Part shown: piece by piece, positions 20,508-29,565 of the stretch | Layout of the letters: each line of letters starts with the position of its first letter | Numbering within the stretch: position 1 is the stretch's first letter | NCBI RefSeq assembly: GCF_003443895.1 | Contig: NZ_QQOA01000009.1 | Location: 1-64,000, forward strand | DNA: 64,000 nucleotides | DNA from: Paraburkholderia phosphatilytica | Lineage (GTDB): Bacteria > Pseudomonadota > Gammaproteobacteria > Burkholderiales > Burkholderiaceae | Reading direction: 5' to 3' | Notes under the pieces: generated by a model | What the model saw: only the letters and a program-made list of their open reading frames with translations | Databases searched by the model: none | What the model was told of the DNA's origin: nothing | Made by a program: the position numbers and the translations under genes

Positions 20508-21761
20508 ATGGAATCGAGTCTCGACAAGAACGTCGCCGCGCGACCGGCGGCAGCCGCCGCCGTCCAGCAGGCCGCAAAAGCCGTACAGCGCACCGTGTAC
20601 CCGGTGCTGGGTGCGATCAGCTTCTCGCACCTGCTGAACGACATGATCCAGTCGCTGATCCTCGCGATCTACCCGATGCTGAAAGACAATTTCTCGCTGT
20701 CGTTCACGCAGATCGGGCTGATCACGCTCACTTACCAGATCACCGCGTCGCTACTGCAGCCGCTCGTCGGCATCTATACAGACAAGCATCCGAAGCCGTA
20801 CTCGCTGCCGGTCGGCATGGGTTTCACGCTGTGCGGACTGCTGCTGATGTCGGTCGCGCCGAGCTTCGGCGTGCTGCTCGTCGCGGCGGCGCTGGTCGGC
20901 TGCGGCTCGTCGGTGTTCCACCCGGAATCGTCGCGGGTCGCGCGGATGGCCTCGGGCGGCCGACACGGCCTCGCGCAGTCGCTGTTCCAGGTGGGCGGTA
21001 ACGCGGGCTCGTCGCTTGGGCCGCTGCTCGCCGCCGCGATCATCATTCCGCACGGCCAGCACAGCATTGCGTGGTTCTCGGCGGCGGCGCTGGTCGGCAT
21101 CGTCGTGCTCGCGCAGATCAGCCGCTGGTACAGCCAGCATCCGGCCACGAAGAAGGCGCGCAGCGCGCAGGCTCCGCGCGCGGCGCTGTCGCGCGGCCGG
21201 GTGGCGCTCGCGATGAGCGTGCTGGTGATGCTGGTGTTCTCGAAGTACTTCTACCTCGCGAGCATCAACAGCTATTTCACGTTCTATCTGATCGACCGCT
21301 TCCATCTGCCCATTCAGGCCGCGCAGATCCATCTGTTCGTGTTCCTCGCGGCGGTCGCGGCGGGCACGATCATCGGCGGCCCGGTGGGCGACCGGATCGG
21401 CCGCAAGTACGTGATCTGGGTATCGATCCTCGGCGTCGCGCCGTTCACGCTGCTGCTGCCGTACGCGAACCTGTTCTGGACCACCGTGCTGACCATCGTC
21501 ATCGGCGTGGTGCTCGCATCCGCGTTCTCGGCCATCCTCGTCTACGCGCAGGAGCTGATTCCGGGCAAGGTCGGGATGGTCGCGGGCCTCTTCTTCGGCT
21601 TCGCGTTCGGTCTGGGCGGCGTCGGCGCCGCGGTGCTCGGGCAGCTTGCGGACGCAACCAGCATCGCGTTCGTCTACAAGGTCTGCTCGTTCCTGCCGCT
21701 GCTCGGCGTGCTGACAGTGTTCCTGCCGGATGTGGAAGGCAAGAAAGCGAAAGCGGCCTGA
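20508..21761 (+). CDS. fsr: MFS exporter, fosmidomycin-resistance (Fsr) type
   Basis: 417 residues from the ATG beginning MESSLDKN; an earlier in-frame ATG at 20448 adds 20 non-conserved residues. Twelve membrane segments, with SFSHLLNDMIQSLILAIYPM near the start and the loop motif DRIGRKYVIW between helices 8 and 9. The opening HLLNDM motif and length are typical of Fsr proteins, inner-membrane proton antiporters that give resistance to fosmidomycin in E. coli. The natural substrate here is unknown. A strong terminator follows. Confidence 0.9.
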   Translation: MESSLDKNVAARPAAAAAVQQAAKAVQRTVYPVLGAISFSHLLNDMIQSLILAIYPMLKDNFSLSFTQIGLITLTYQITASLLQPLVGIYTDKHPKPYSLPVGMGFTLCGLLLMSVAPSFGVLLVAAALVGCGSSVFHPESSRVARMASGGRHGLAQSLFQVGGNAGSSLGPLLAAAIIIPHGQHSIAWFSAAALVGIVVLAQISRWYSQHPATKKARSAQAPRAALSRGRVALAMSVLVMLVFSKYFYLASINSYFTFYLIDRFHLPIQAAQIHLFVFLAAVAAGTIIGGPVGDRIGRKYVIWVSILGVAPFTLLLPYANLFWTTVLTIVIGVVLASAFSAILVYAQELIPGKVGMVAGLFFGFAFGLGGVGAAVLGQLADATSIAFVYKVCSFLPLLGVLTVFLPDVEGKKAKAA

Positions 21762-21783
21762 CGATCCGAACAGCCAGCCTGTG

Positions 21784-21816
21784 AAAAGCGCCCCGCGGGG
21801 CGCTTTTCTGCTTTTT
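21784..21816 (+). terminator. Rho-independent terminator after fsr
   Basis: A perfect palindrome AAAAGCGCCCC-GC-GGGGCGCTTTT (21784-21807) followed by CTGCTTTTT. The A-rich left arm would also let it work on the opposite strand. Confidence 0.88.
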
Positions 21817-21972
21817 CAGGGTGCGCTCTCATGGTGAACCCTTGGTGGTCGCCGCCTGCCCGCTGCCCTATCCTGTCGGGATGACGCGCCGCCTGCACTC
21901 GATCCGTGAAGCGTGATGCGTCCGCCGTTCGAGCGTCGTCGTTCACCCACTTCCGACGAAGGACCGCCGCCG

Positions 21973-23898
21973 ATGACATCATCGTCCAACCCGGGGCACA
22001 ACCCGCAGAGCCGCTACGCCGACTTCCACCGCCGTTCGATCGGCGACCCGGAAGGTTTTTGGCGCGACGAAGCGCGGCGCATTCATTGGGAAACGCCGTT
22101 CGACACCGTGCTCGACCGCTCGCGGCCGCCGTTCGCGCGCTGGTTCACCGGCGGCCGCACGAACCTGTGCCACAACGCGGTGGACCGGCATCTCGCAGAA
22201 CGCCCGCAGCAGAACGCGCTCGTCTATGTGTCGACCGAAACCGGCATCGAGCGGCGCTATACCTACGCCGACCTGCATGCCGAAGTGAACCGCATGGCGG
22301 CCGTGATGCGTTCGCTCGGCGTGAAGCGCGGCGACCGCGTGCTGATCTATCTGCCGATGATTCCCGAAGCGGTATTCGCGGTGCTCGCGTGCGCGCGGCT
22401 CGGCGCGATCCATTCGGTGGTGTTCGGCGGATTCGCCGCGCCGAATCTCGCCGCGCGCATCGACGACGCGAAGCCGGTGCTCGTCGTCACTGCCGATGCG
22501 GGTGCGCGCGCCGGCAAGGTGATCGACTACACGCCGCTCGTCGACGAAGCGCTCGCGCGCTCGAAGCACCAGCCGGCGCGGGTGCTGCTGATCGACCGCA
22601 ATCTCGCGCCCGAGCGGCTCAGCGCACCGTATCTCGTCGCGTACGAGCCGCTGCGCGAGCAGTTCTTCGACGCACACGTGCCGTGCGAATGGCTCGAATC
22701 GAACGAGCCGTCGTACGTGCTGTACACGTCGGGCACGACGGGCCGGCCGAAGGGCGTGCAGCGCGACGTGGGCGGCTACGCGGTCGCGCTCGCCGCGTCG
22801 ATGGCGTACATCTACGAAGGCCGCGCAGGCGACACGATGTTCACCGCGTCGGACATCGGCTGGGTGGTCGGCCACAGCTACATCATCTATGCGCCGCTGA
22901 TCGCCGGGCTTACCACGGTGATGTACGAAGGCACGCCGGTGCGTCCGGATGGCGGCATCTGGTGGCGGCTCGTCGAGCAGCACCGGATCAACCTGATGTT
23001 CACCGCGCCCACCGCGATCCGCGTGCTGAAGAAGCAGGACCCGGCGCTGATGCGCGCCGCGGATCTATCAAGCCTGCGCACGCTGTTCCTCGCCGGCGAG
23101 CCGCTCGACGAACCCACGGCTGAATGGGTGGGCAGCGCGCTCGGCAAGCCGGTCGTCGACAACTACTGGCAGACCGAGACCGGCTGGCCGATGCTCGCGA
23201 TCCAGCGCGGCATCGAAGCGTTGCCGCCGAAGCTCGGCTCGCCCGGCGTGCCGGTCTACGGCTACGACCTGACGCTACGCAACGAGCTGACGGGCGAACC
23301 GTGCGCGCCCGGCGAGAAAGGCGTGATCACGCTCGCGTATCCGCTGCCGCCGGGCTGCATGCAGACTGTGTGGGGCGACGACGAGCGCTTCGTGAAGACC
23401 TACTGGTCGAGCGTGCCAGGCGTGCAGGTCTACTCGACGTTCGACTGGGGCGTGCAGGACGAGGACGGCTACGTGACGATCCTCGGCCGCACCGACGACG
23501 TGATCAACGTCGCCGGTCACCGGCTCGGCACGCGCGAGATCGAGGAAGCGCTGTCGGGCCATGCGGCCGTCGCGGAGGTGGCGGTGGTCGGCGTGACCGA
23601 TGCGATCAAGGGACAGGTGGCGCGCGCGTTCGTCGTGCTGCGCGAAGCGGACCGCTATGCAGACCCGGCGTCACGCGCGAAGCTGGAACAGGAACTCACG
23701 GCAACGGTCGATCGGCAGCTCGGCGCGATCGCGCGGCCGGCGCGCGTGCACGTGGTGTCGCTGCTGCCGAAGACGCGCTCCGGCAAGCTGCTGCGCCGCG
23801 CGATCGCCGCGCTGGCGGAAGGGCGCGACCCCGGCGATCTGCCGACCATCGAAGATCCGTCGGCGTTGCAGCAGGTGCGTGCCGCGCTGGAGGAGTAG
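21973..23898 (+). CDS. prpE: Propionate--CoA ligase
   Basis: 641 residues from an ATG with GAAGGA eight bases upstream; the open frame begins 60 bases earlier without a start signal. Acyl-CoA synthetase N-terminal domain (RYADFHRRSIGDPEGFWRDE), then the AMP-binding domain with the P-loop YTSGTTGRPKGVQRD (about residue 254), NYWQTETGWP (about 397), and the C-terminal domain ending TRSGKLLRRAI with the catalytic lysine. The RFHRRSIGDPEGFW/HWETPFD start separates PrpE from acetyl-CoA synthetase. It makes propionyl-CoA from propionate. The methylcitrate genes are not nearby, so it is a stand-alone copy. Confidence 0.9.
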   Translation: MTSSSNPGHNPQSRYADFHRRSIGDPEGFWRDEARRIHWETPFDTVLDRSRPPFARWFTGGRTNLCHNAVDRHLAERPQQNALVYVSTETGIERRYTYADLHAEVNRMAAVMRSLGVKRGDRVLIYLPMIPEAVFAVLACARLGAIHSVVFGGFAAPNLAARIDDAKPVLVVTADAGARAGKVIDYTPLVDEALARSKHQPARVLLIDRNLAPERLSAPYLVAYEPLREQFFDAHVPCEWLESNEPSYVLYTSGTTGRPKGVQRDVGGYAVALAASMAYIYEGRAGDTMFTASDIGWVVGHSYIIYAPLIAGLTTVMYEGTPVRPDGGIWWRLVEQHRINLMFTAPTAIRVLKKQDPALMRAADLSSLRTLFLAGEPLDEPTAEWVGSALGKPVVDNYWQTETGWPMLAIQRGIEALPPKLGSPGVPVYGYDLTLRNELTGEPCAPGEKGVITLAYPLPPGCMQTVWGDDERFVKTYWSSVPGVQVYSTFDWGVQDEDGYVTILGRTDDVINVAGHRLGTREIEEALSGHAAVAEVAVVGVTDAIKGQVARAFVVLREADRYADPASRAKLEQELTATVDRQLGAIARPARVHVVSLLPKTRSGKLLRRAIAALAEGRDPGDLPTIEDPSALQQVRAALEE

Positions 23899-23924
23899 CC
23901 GACGGAGTCGACGCGTGACGCACG

Positions 23925-24713
23925 TCAGACTTCCGCGCCGAAGAACCGCCGCAGGATCGCGCTCGAATACGAGCCGGCCAGCTCGGTGAGAAACGTCGCG
24001 AACGATTCGGGCGCTTCGGCATCCGCCGTATCGGACACCGTGCGCACCACCGCGCACGGCACGCCGTATTCATGACACACCTGCGCGATCGCCGCGCCTT
24101 CCATTTCGACCGCGAGCGCATCGGGCAACGCCGCGCGCAGCAGTTCAACATCGGCCGCGCCCGCGACGAACTGGTCGCCGCTGATGATGAGCCCGCGATG
24201 CACGCGCGGCGGCTCGATGCCGAGGCGCGCGGCCAGCACCGCGCCCTCTTCCGTGACGAAGCGCTCGCACGCGTCGGCGAGCCGCGCCGACAACGCCGGG
24301 TCCGCCGCGAAGCGCGATACGCCGAGCAATGGCACCTCGAAGCGCGGAAAGAGCGGCGACGCGTCGAGATCGTGCTGCACGAACGAGTCGGCCACCACCA
24401 CGTCGCCCACCCGCACCGTCTCGCCGACGCCGCCGGCGACGCCCGTGAACAGCACCGCTTCGACATCGAATGCATGGATCAGCGCGCTGACGGTGGCGGC
24501 CGCCGCGACCTTGCCGATGCGCGCGAGCGTCGCGACGCACGGCGTGCCGCACATCGTGCCCACGTGATAGTCGCGCGAGCCGTGCGATACGGCGCGCACC
24601 GCGGACTCGGCGCGCATCGCGTCGATCAGGTCGCCGAGTTCCTGCGGCAGCGCCGCCATCACGCCGAGCGGCCGGCGCGCGCCCGCTGCATGTTCGATAT
24701 GGAGCGCGCTCAT
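23925..24713 (-). CDS. 5'-methylthioadenosine/S-adenosylhomocysteine nucleosidase-like protein
   Basis: 262 residues. Purine nucleoside phosphorylase-type fold: GVMAALPQELGDL (residues 18-30), FTGVAGGVGETVRVGDVVVA, VEMEGAAIAQVCHEYGVP with the substrate-binding Met-Glu, and RTVSDTAD with the catalytic aspartate. These are the residues used by MTAN (Pfs), which releases adenine from MTA and SAH. It is about 30 residues longer than E. coli Pfs. The start overlaps the uvrD stop by four bases, so it is co-translated with the helicase. Confidence 0.88.
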   Translation of the reverse strand: MSALHIEHAAGARRPLGVMAALPQELGDLIDAMRAESAVRAVSHGSRDYHVGTMCGTPCVATLARIGKVAAAATVSALIHAFDVEAVLFTGVAGGVGETVRVGDVVVADSFVQHDLDASPLFPRFEVPLLGVSRFAADPALSARLADACERFVTEEGAVLAARLGIEPPRVHRGLIISGDQFVAGAADVELLRAALPDALAVEMEGAAIAQVCHEYGVPCAVVRTVSDTADAEAPESFATFLTELAGSYSSAILRRFFGAEV

Positions 24714-27073
24714 TCGACCGCCTGCAGCTTGGCAACCGCGAGCGCAAGCCACTTCTCGCCGTGGCGCTTGAAGCGCACCTGCGCCTTCGCGTCGGTGCCG
24801 CCGCCTTCGAGCGCGGTGATCGTGCCTTCGCCGAATTTCGTGTGGAACACCTGCTGGCCGACCTTGAAGCCGCTGTCGGCTTCGCGCTGCCGGTCCGCGA
24901 ACGCGGGCAGCGGCGCGGACACCGCGGCGTCCGTGAAGGCCGCCGACGCGCCGCCCTGACCCGGCCGCGCAAACCAGTCGCGGCCCCAGCCGGCGTTGTC
25001 GGAACGGCCGCCCCAGCGCGCGCCCGCCTCGACCTTCGGCGTAAGCCACTTGAGCGTTTCCTGCGGCAACTCGTCGAAGAAGCGCGAGCGCACGTTGTAG
25101 CGCGTCTGGCCATGCAGCAGCCGGCTCTGCGCGAACGACAGATAGAGCCGCTCCTTCGCGCGCGTGATCGCGACGTACATCAGGCGGCGTTCCTCCTCGA
25201 GACCGTCGAGCTCCATCGCGCTGTTCTCGTGCGGAAACAGCCCCTCCTCGAGACCGGTGATGAACACCGCCGTGAATTCGAGACCCTTCGCCGCGTGCAC
25301 CGTCATCAGCTGGACCGCGTCCTGGCCCGCCTGCGCCTGGTTGTCGCCGGCTTCGAGCGATGCGTGCGACAGGAAGCCCGCGAGCGGCGTCATCGTGTCG
25401 GGGTTCTGCGCCGGGTCACCGGGGTTCGTGGGATCGAGCACGTCGACGCCGTTTTCGTTCGACGCGACGAGTTCCGGCGCGGACGTGGCAGCCGGGCGCA
25501 GCGGAATGGAGCGCGCGGGCGTGTCGCGCCCGTAGCCCTCTTCCGCGACGAACGCGGCCGCCGCGTTGACAAGTTCCTGCAGGTTCTCGAGGCGGTCCTG
25601 GCCTTCGCGCTCGTTCTGGTAGAAGTCCGACAGGCCGCTTGCGCGCACCACGTATTCGACCGTCTCCGGCAGCGACAGCTGCTGCGTCTCCGCGCGCATC
25701 TTGCCGATCAGGCTCGCGAACGACGCGAGGCTCGAGCCTGCCTTGCCCGTCACGTACGGCACCGCGGAGGCCATCGAGCAGTTGTACAGGCGCGCCGCGT
25801 CGGTCAGTTGTTCGACCGAACGCGCGCCGATACCGCGCGCCGGAAAATTGACGACGCGCGCGAACGCGGTGTCGTCGTTCGGGTTGTCGATCAGGCGCAG
25901 ATACGCGAGCGCGTGCTTGATTTCCTGCCGCTCGAAGAAGCGCAGGCCACCATACACGCGATACGGAATGCCGACGTTGACGAGCGTGTGCTCGATCGAG
26001 CGCGACTGCGCGTTGCTCCGGTACAGCACCGCGATTTCACCGCGCGATGCGCCGGTATTCAGCAGCGCGCGAATCTCCTCGACGATCCAGCTTGCTTCCT
26101 GGGAATCCGTCGCGGCCTCGTAGACGCGCACCGGCTCGCCATGGCCCGCATCCGTGCGCAGGTTCTTGCCGAGGCGCCGCGCGTTGTGCGCGATCAGCGT
26201 GTTGGCTGTGTCGAGAATGTAGCCGTGCGAGCGATAGTTCTGCTCGAGCTTGATCAGGTTGCGCACCTTGAACTCGTGCTCGAAGTCGCGCATGTTGCCG
26301 ACGTTCGCGCCGCGGAACGCGTAGATCGACTGGTCGTCGTCGCCCACCGCGAAGATCGCGTTGTGCTCGCCCGCGAGCTGCTTGAGCCACGCGTACTGCA
26401 GCTTGTTGGTGTCCTGGAACTCGTCGACGAGAATGTGACGGAAACGCGCCTGATAGTGCGCGCGCAGCGGCGGGTTGTGCGCGAGCAGTTCATGGCAGCG
26501 CAGCAGCAGCTCCGGAAAATCGACGACGCCTTCGCGCTGGCACTGCTGGTCGTAGGCTTCGTAAAGCTCGACGAACTTGCGGTTGTAGCTGTCGGTCACG
26601 TCGACGGCGCCCGGGCGCAGCCCCTGCTCTTTCGCGTTGTTGATGAAGTACTGGACGTTCTTCGCCGGAAACTTCTCGTCGTCGATATTCAGACCCTTCA
26701 TCAGCCGCTTGATGGCCGACAGCTGATCCGCCGTGTCGAGAATCTGGAACGTCGAGGGCAGGCCCGCGTCGCGGTGATGCGCGCGCAGCATCCGGTTGCA
26801 CAGCCCGTGGAAGGTACCGATCCACATGCCGCGCGTGTCGATCGGCAGCAATGCCTGAAGACGCGCCATCATTTCGCGCGCGGCCTTGTTCGTGAAGGTG
26901 ACGGCCAGCACCGTCATCGGCGATGCGTAGCCCTGCTGGATCAGCCACGCGATGCGCGTGATCAGCACGCGCGTCTTGCCGCTGCCGGCCCCTGCGAGGA
27001 TCAGCGCCGGCTCGTTCGGCAGCGTGACGGCGGCGTATTGTTCGGGATTCAGGTTCGCAAGGAGTTCGGGCAT
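24710..27073 (-). CDS. uvrD: UvrD/PcrA-family DNA helicase II
   Basis: 787 residues. SF1A helicase motifs in order: Q motif LNPEQYAAV, Walker A GAGSGKTR (about residue 31), Walker B DEFQDTN (about 215), GDDDQSIYAFRGA, the TVHAAKGLEF motif V (about 568) and YVAITRAKERLYLS motif VI. It unwinds DNA in nucleotide excision and mismatch repair. The protein is about 65 residues longer than E. coli UvrD, with an insert near residues 490-545 and a C-terminal Tudor-like segment (VGQQVFHTKFGEGTI) that in PcrA binds RNA polymerase. The stop overlaps the nucleosidase start. Confidence 0.96.
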   Translation of the reverse strand: MPELLANLNPEQYAAVTLPNEPALILAGAGSGKTRVLITRIAWLIQQGYASPMTVLAVTFTNKAAREMMARLQALLPIDTRGMWIGTFHGLCNRMLRAHHRDAGLPSTFQILDTADQLSAIKRLMKGLNIDDEKFPAKNVQYFINNAKEQGLRPGAVDVTDSYNRKFVELYEAYDQQCQREGVVDFPELLLRCHELLAHNPPLRAHYQARFRHILVDEFQDTNKLQYAWLKQLAGEHNAIFAVGDDDQSIYAFRGANVGNMRDFEHEFKVRNLIKLEQNYRSHGYILDTANTLIAHNARRLGKNLRTDAGHGEPVRVYEAATDSQEASWIVEEIRALLNTGASRGEIAVLYRSNAQSRSIEHTLVNVGIPYRVYGGLRFFERQEIKHALAYLRLIDNPNDDTAFARVVNFPARGIGARSVEQLTDAARLYNCSMASAVPYVTGKAGSSLASFASLIGKMRAETQQLSLPETVEYVVRASGLSDFYQNEREGQDRLENLQELVNAAAAFVAEEGYGRDTPARSIPLRPAATSAPELVASNENGVDVLDPTNPGDPAQNPDTMTPLAGFLSHASLEAGDNQAQAGQDAVQLMTVHAAKGLEFTAVFITGLEEGLFPHENSAMELDGLEEERRLMYVAITRAKERLYLSFAQSRLLHGQTRYNVRSRFFDELPQETLKWLTPKVEAGARWGGRSDNAGWGRDWFARPGQGGASAAFTDAAVSAPLPAFADRQREADSGFKVGQQVFHTKFGEGTITALEGGGTDAKAQVRFKRHGEKWLALAVAKLQAVE

Positions 27074-27156
27074 GTTCTGGAGGCGGCGGCAGTTCGTCCG
27101 TCATTATATGCCGCTGCTCCAGATGGTTTTGTTTGTCGGGCTGGTGTGCGTCGACG

Positions 27157-27639
27157 TCACTGCAGGACTCTGATGACTTCATCCGGCGACAGGTCGAGCA
27201 AGCCGGCAATGAATGCCGGGGTCAACTGGCTTTCGCTCGCGAGCCTTCGGATTTCCGCCACGTCCGCCTCGTGCAAGGTTCGGGAGACGGGCGTAGATGC
27301 GCGTCCGGGAGATGACATGACCGGGTCGTCCGCGGCTGCCATCAGCGGGACGTCCTCTTCATACAGACGCGCGACGGCCGGCAACTCCACGTGGAGATCG
27401 CCCGCGACTTCCGCCAGATCCTGCCCGCGATCCATTCCACGCATCGCCCGCACCTCCTGCTCCAGCGACAGCGGTCGAACCCATCTGTAGGTGTCCCCGA
27501 ACGCCTGCGTACTGCTGGAGGATCCCGCCACCGGCAAACCTGCGCGCTTCGTGATGAAGCCCATCAGGTATTCGTGCTCGACGACCGCCACCGTCGATTC
27601 CGGCAGTTTCGCGGCTCTCGCCAGATCGCTGGTCGTCAA
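27157..27639 (-). CDS. Unrecognised small protein with helix-turn-helix-like repeats
   Basis: 160 residues from a TTG whose last bases overlap the stop of the upstream unknown gene (TTGA). No family recognised. Three stretches have the spacing of helix-turn-helix units: LARAAKLPESTVAVVE near residue 6, LAEVAGDLHVELPAVARLYE near 75, and the last 25 residues, SQLTPAFIAGLLDLSPDEVI. It has no signal peptide or membrane segment. Because the frame follows directly after the neighbour's stop, it could be a partner gene or a detached C-terminal piece after an old frameshift; I cannot decide which. The next gene downstream, uvrD, is core and reads the same way. Confidence 0.6.
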   Translation of the reverse strand: MTTSDLARAAKLPESTVAVVEHEYLMGFITKRAGLPVAGSSSSTQAFGDTYRWVRPLSLEQEVRAMRGMDRGQDLAEVAGDLHVELPAVARLYEEDVPLMAAADDPVMSSPGRASTPVSRTLHEADVAEIRRLASESQLTPAFIAGLLDLSPDEVIRVLQ

Positions 27640-29393
27640 GGTGTATACCGCTCGCCTTCGCGTTCGAGAACGCCGGGCTGAGATCCTGGCCGCAGACTGG
27701 CAACGCTGACACCCTGATCGGCGTAGGTCGAAAGCGATCCATAAGGTCGGGCACCCACGGCCTCATGCGCGATCTGGCTGACCGGATCGACCGCGGGGCC
27801 CGCCTCCGCAAGCATCTTCTTTTCGAGCGCCTGCAGGGCCAGCTTCGCATCCGGACTCAATGCCTGTTCAGCAGCCGCTTCCTTGACGATGCGTTCGCCG
27901 GCATCGTCCACGAGACCCTTGGCGGCACCGCGAATGCCCGCTCCGGCGAGGTTGTCGAGCTCGGCCTTTCTCGCCGAAGCGGCCATGGCTTTAGCCACAT
28001 GGCCGATCGCATTGCCAACGCCGACACCTGTCAGGACGTCGAGTATCGAGCCGCCCACTTCAAGTCCCGTTCGGACATGGTCGGGAAGCGTCGACGGCAC
28101 GAGATCCGCCAGAAACCCGACGGGCGACGTCGCGGCCATGACGCGCATCACACCGTCCAGGATCTGGGTGGCCAGTTTCTCCGCACGCGCTTTGGGCGTG
28201 ATCGAATAATTCTTGTGGCTGGCGTCCCTCAGCACGTCGGTGTACTGGTCGCTCAGATCGCGCAGATAATCGGCTCCGACAGGCGGCGGCTGCTTAAGAA
28301 TATCCGTGTACTTCAGCGGACCGCCGACAGAGTGAGCGTTCAATGGACCGCTCACCTGACCATGCCAGGCGTCGAGCTTGTTCCGCAACGCCTCCGAATC
28401 GCGCATGCGTTGCGTGAAGGCCAGCACGACCTTGTCTTTCAGACGGTCGTGCCCCGGGTCGAGCTGAAACAGCTGGCGGCCCGGCAGTTCGTAGCGCTTC
28501 GCCGGATCGGTCTGCGCTTCCGCTTCCTTCAGAATGCGATCGACTTCCCCGTTGGCCTCGTGCCATTCCGTTTGTTGCTCGCGCTCGTGCTGGGTCAGCG
28601 CGAGATTGACTTTCTCCTGCATCAGCGCCTTGAGCTCCGAGGCCTCCGCAAAGATCGCCTGGCGTTCGGTCGAATCGCCGGCATCGAAAAAATCCTCGCG
28701 CAACTGCTCGAGATCGTCGAGGCGCTCCCGATCTCCCTTGCCCAGATAACCCTCGCCCATCGGTGGACTGAACACGCCCAGCACCCGATCGACAGGGTCG
28801 TTGATCGCGCGGTTGTGTTCGGTGCGGACGGCGTGTTCCAGTCCGTCGAATTTCTGCTGTATCGCGAAGCGCCTGCCCGCGTCCGTTTCGAGTTGCCAGG
28901 CCGCGCTCAAGGTAGCGAGCGTGCTGCCGTAGAACTCGCGTTCGCTCAGCGGCAGTTCGGCCAGCATGCCCTGCACACCAAGCTGCGCCTGTTCGAAGCG
29001 GATCACTTCAGGGGGATAGCCCGTCATTTCCCGAGGCAGCGCGTTTTCCATCCGCCGTGCGATCTCGGCGTTACCGGAGCCGCTTTCATGGACGTAACCG
29101 TCACGCGTGTCGAAGTCCTTGTTCAGCGCGGTGAATTCCGCAACCGTGGCGCCAGGCAGTACGTCCACGGATGCGCCGTCGGCGCGCTCCGGCGATGCTG
29201 CCGTCGTGGCGCGGTTGTCGGCCAGCCGGCCGATCGCAGCAGGGCGAACGGCGACGGTTCGTCCCGCCTTCCCGCTGAAAGACATGGCGCCCTCGCGAGG
29301 CGCTGCTTCGTCGGGCCGCTGGGTCGCGTCGTCGTCCGGGAAACCGGCATCCTGCCCGGCCAGAGACGTCGAATTGCTCGTTGAGGTCGTCAT
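27636..29393 (-). CDS. Unrecognised 585-residue protein, possible type III secretion substrate
   Basis: 585 residues from the ATG beginning [13 protein letters not shown], with GGAGCG ten bases ahead; an ATG 66 bases upstream (29459) is possible. The first 50 residues are rich in Ser, Thr, Asn and Gln with few hydrophobics, as in type III secretion signals. The middle (about 150-370) is charged and helical. A mildly hydrophobic stretch follows ([21 protein letters not shown], about residue 465). The end, [20 protein letters not shown], resembles the start of a beta-rich segment found after this position in larger secreted toxins, so truncation is possible. No secretion or chaperone gene is in the window. 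Base use is a little less GC-rich than the neighbours. Confidence 0.6.
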   Translation of the reverse strand: MTTSTSNSTSLAGQDAGFPDDDATQRPDEAAPREGAMSFSGKAGRTVAVRPAAIGRLADNRATTAASPERADGASVDVLPGATVAEFTALNKDFDTRDGYVHESGSGNAEIARRMENALPREMTGYPPEVIRFEQAQLGVQGMLAELPLSEREFYGSTLATLSAAWQLETDAGRRFAIQQKFDGLEHAVRTEHNRAINDPVDRVLGVFSPPMGEGYLGKGDRERLDDLEQLREDFFDAGDSTERQAIFAEASELKALMQEKVNLALTQHEREQQTEWHEANGEVDRILKEAEAQTDPAKRYELPGRQLFQLDPGHDRLKDKVVLAFTQRMRDSEALRNKLDAWHGQVSGPLNAHSVGGPLKYTDILKQPPPVGADYLRDLSDQYTDVLRDASHKNYSITPKARAEKLATQILDGVMRVMAATSPVGFLADLVPSTLPDHVRTGLEVGGSILDVLTGVGVGNAIGHVAKAMAASARKAELDNLAGAGIRGAAKGLVDDAGERIVKEAAAEQALSPDAKLALQALEKKMLAEAGPAVDPVSQIAHEAVGARPYGSLSTYADQGVSVASLRPGSQPGVLEREGERYTP

Positions 29394-29525
29394 AAGCGTG
29401 CGCTCCGTGTGGATCGGGATAGCGCGCGAACAAGGACACGCCACGCGCTGCCGGACCATTGCAGCACGGCGGGCAGGCGTCGATGCGGTGCATAGCTATA
29501 CGAATCGCATAGCCGCCGCGCCGCG

Positions 29526-29531
29526 TATAAT
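29526..29531 (+). promoter_or_regulatory. Candidate -10 box for valS
   Basis: TATAAT 35 bases ahead of the valS start. No clear -35 is visible. The surrounding 17 bases, CGTATAATCGAACGTTC, are almost identical to those around the alaS -10 box at 62274-62279. Confidence 0.5.
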
Positions 29532-29565
29532 CGAACGTTCACTGCATTTACCCGCCGATCGACAC

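Noticed and set aside
24761..27490. A 909-residue frame antisense to uvrD
   Set aside because: Same composition artefact; uvrD on the other strand has all helicase motifs.
27765..29384. A 539-residue plus-strand frame opposite the unknown gene
   Set aside because: Considered because the minus-strand gene is also unrecognised. The plus frame is Arg/His-rich and lacks a ribosome-binding site, while the minus frame has natural-looking composition, a start signal and overlap with its neighbour.
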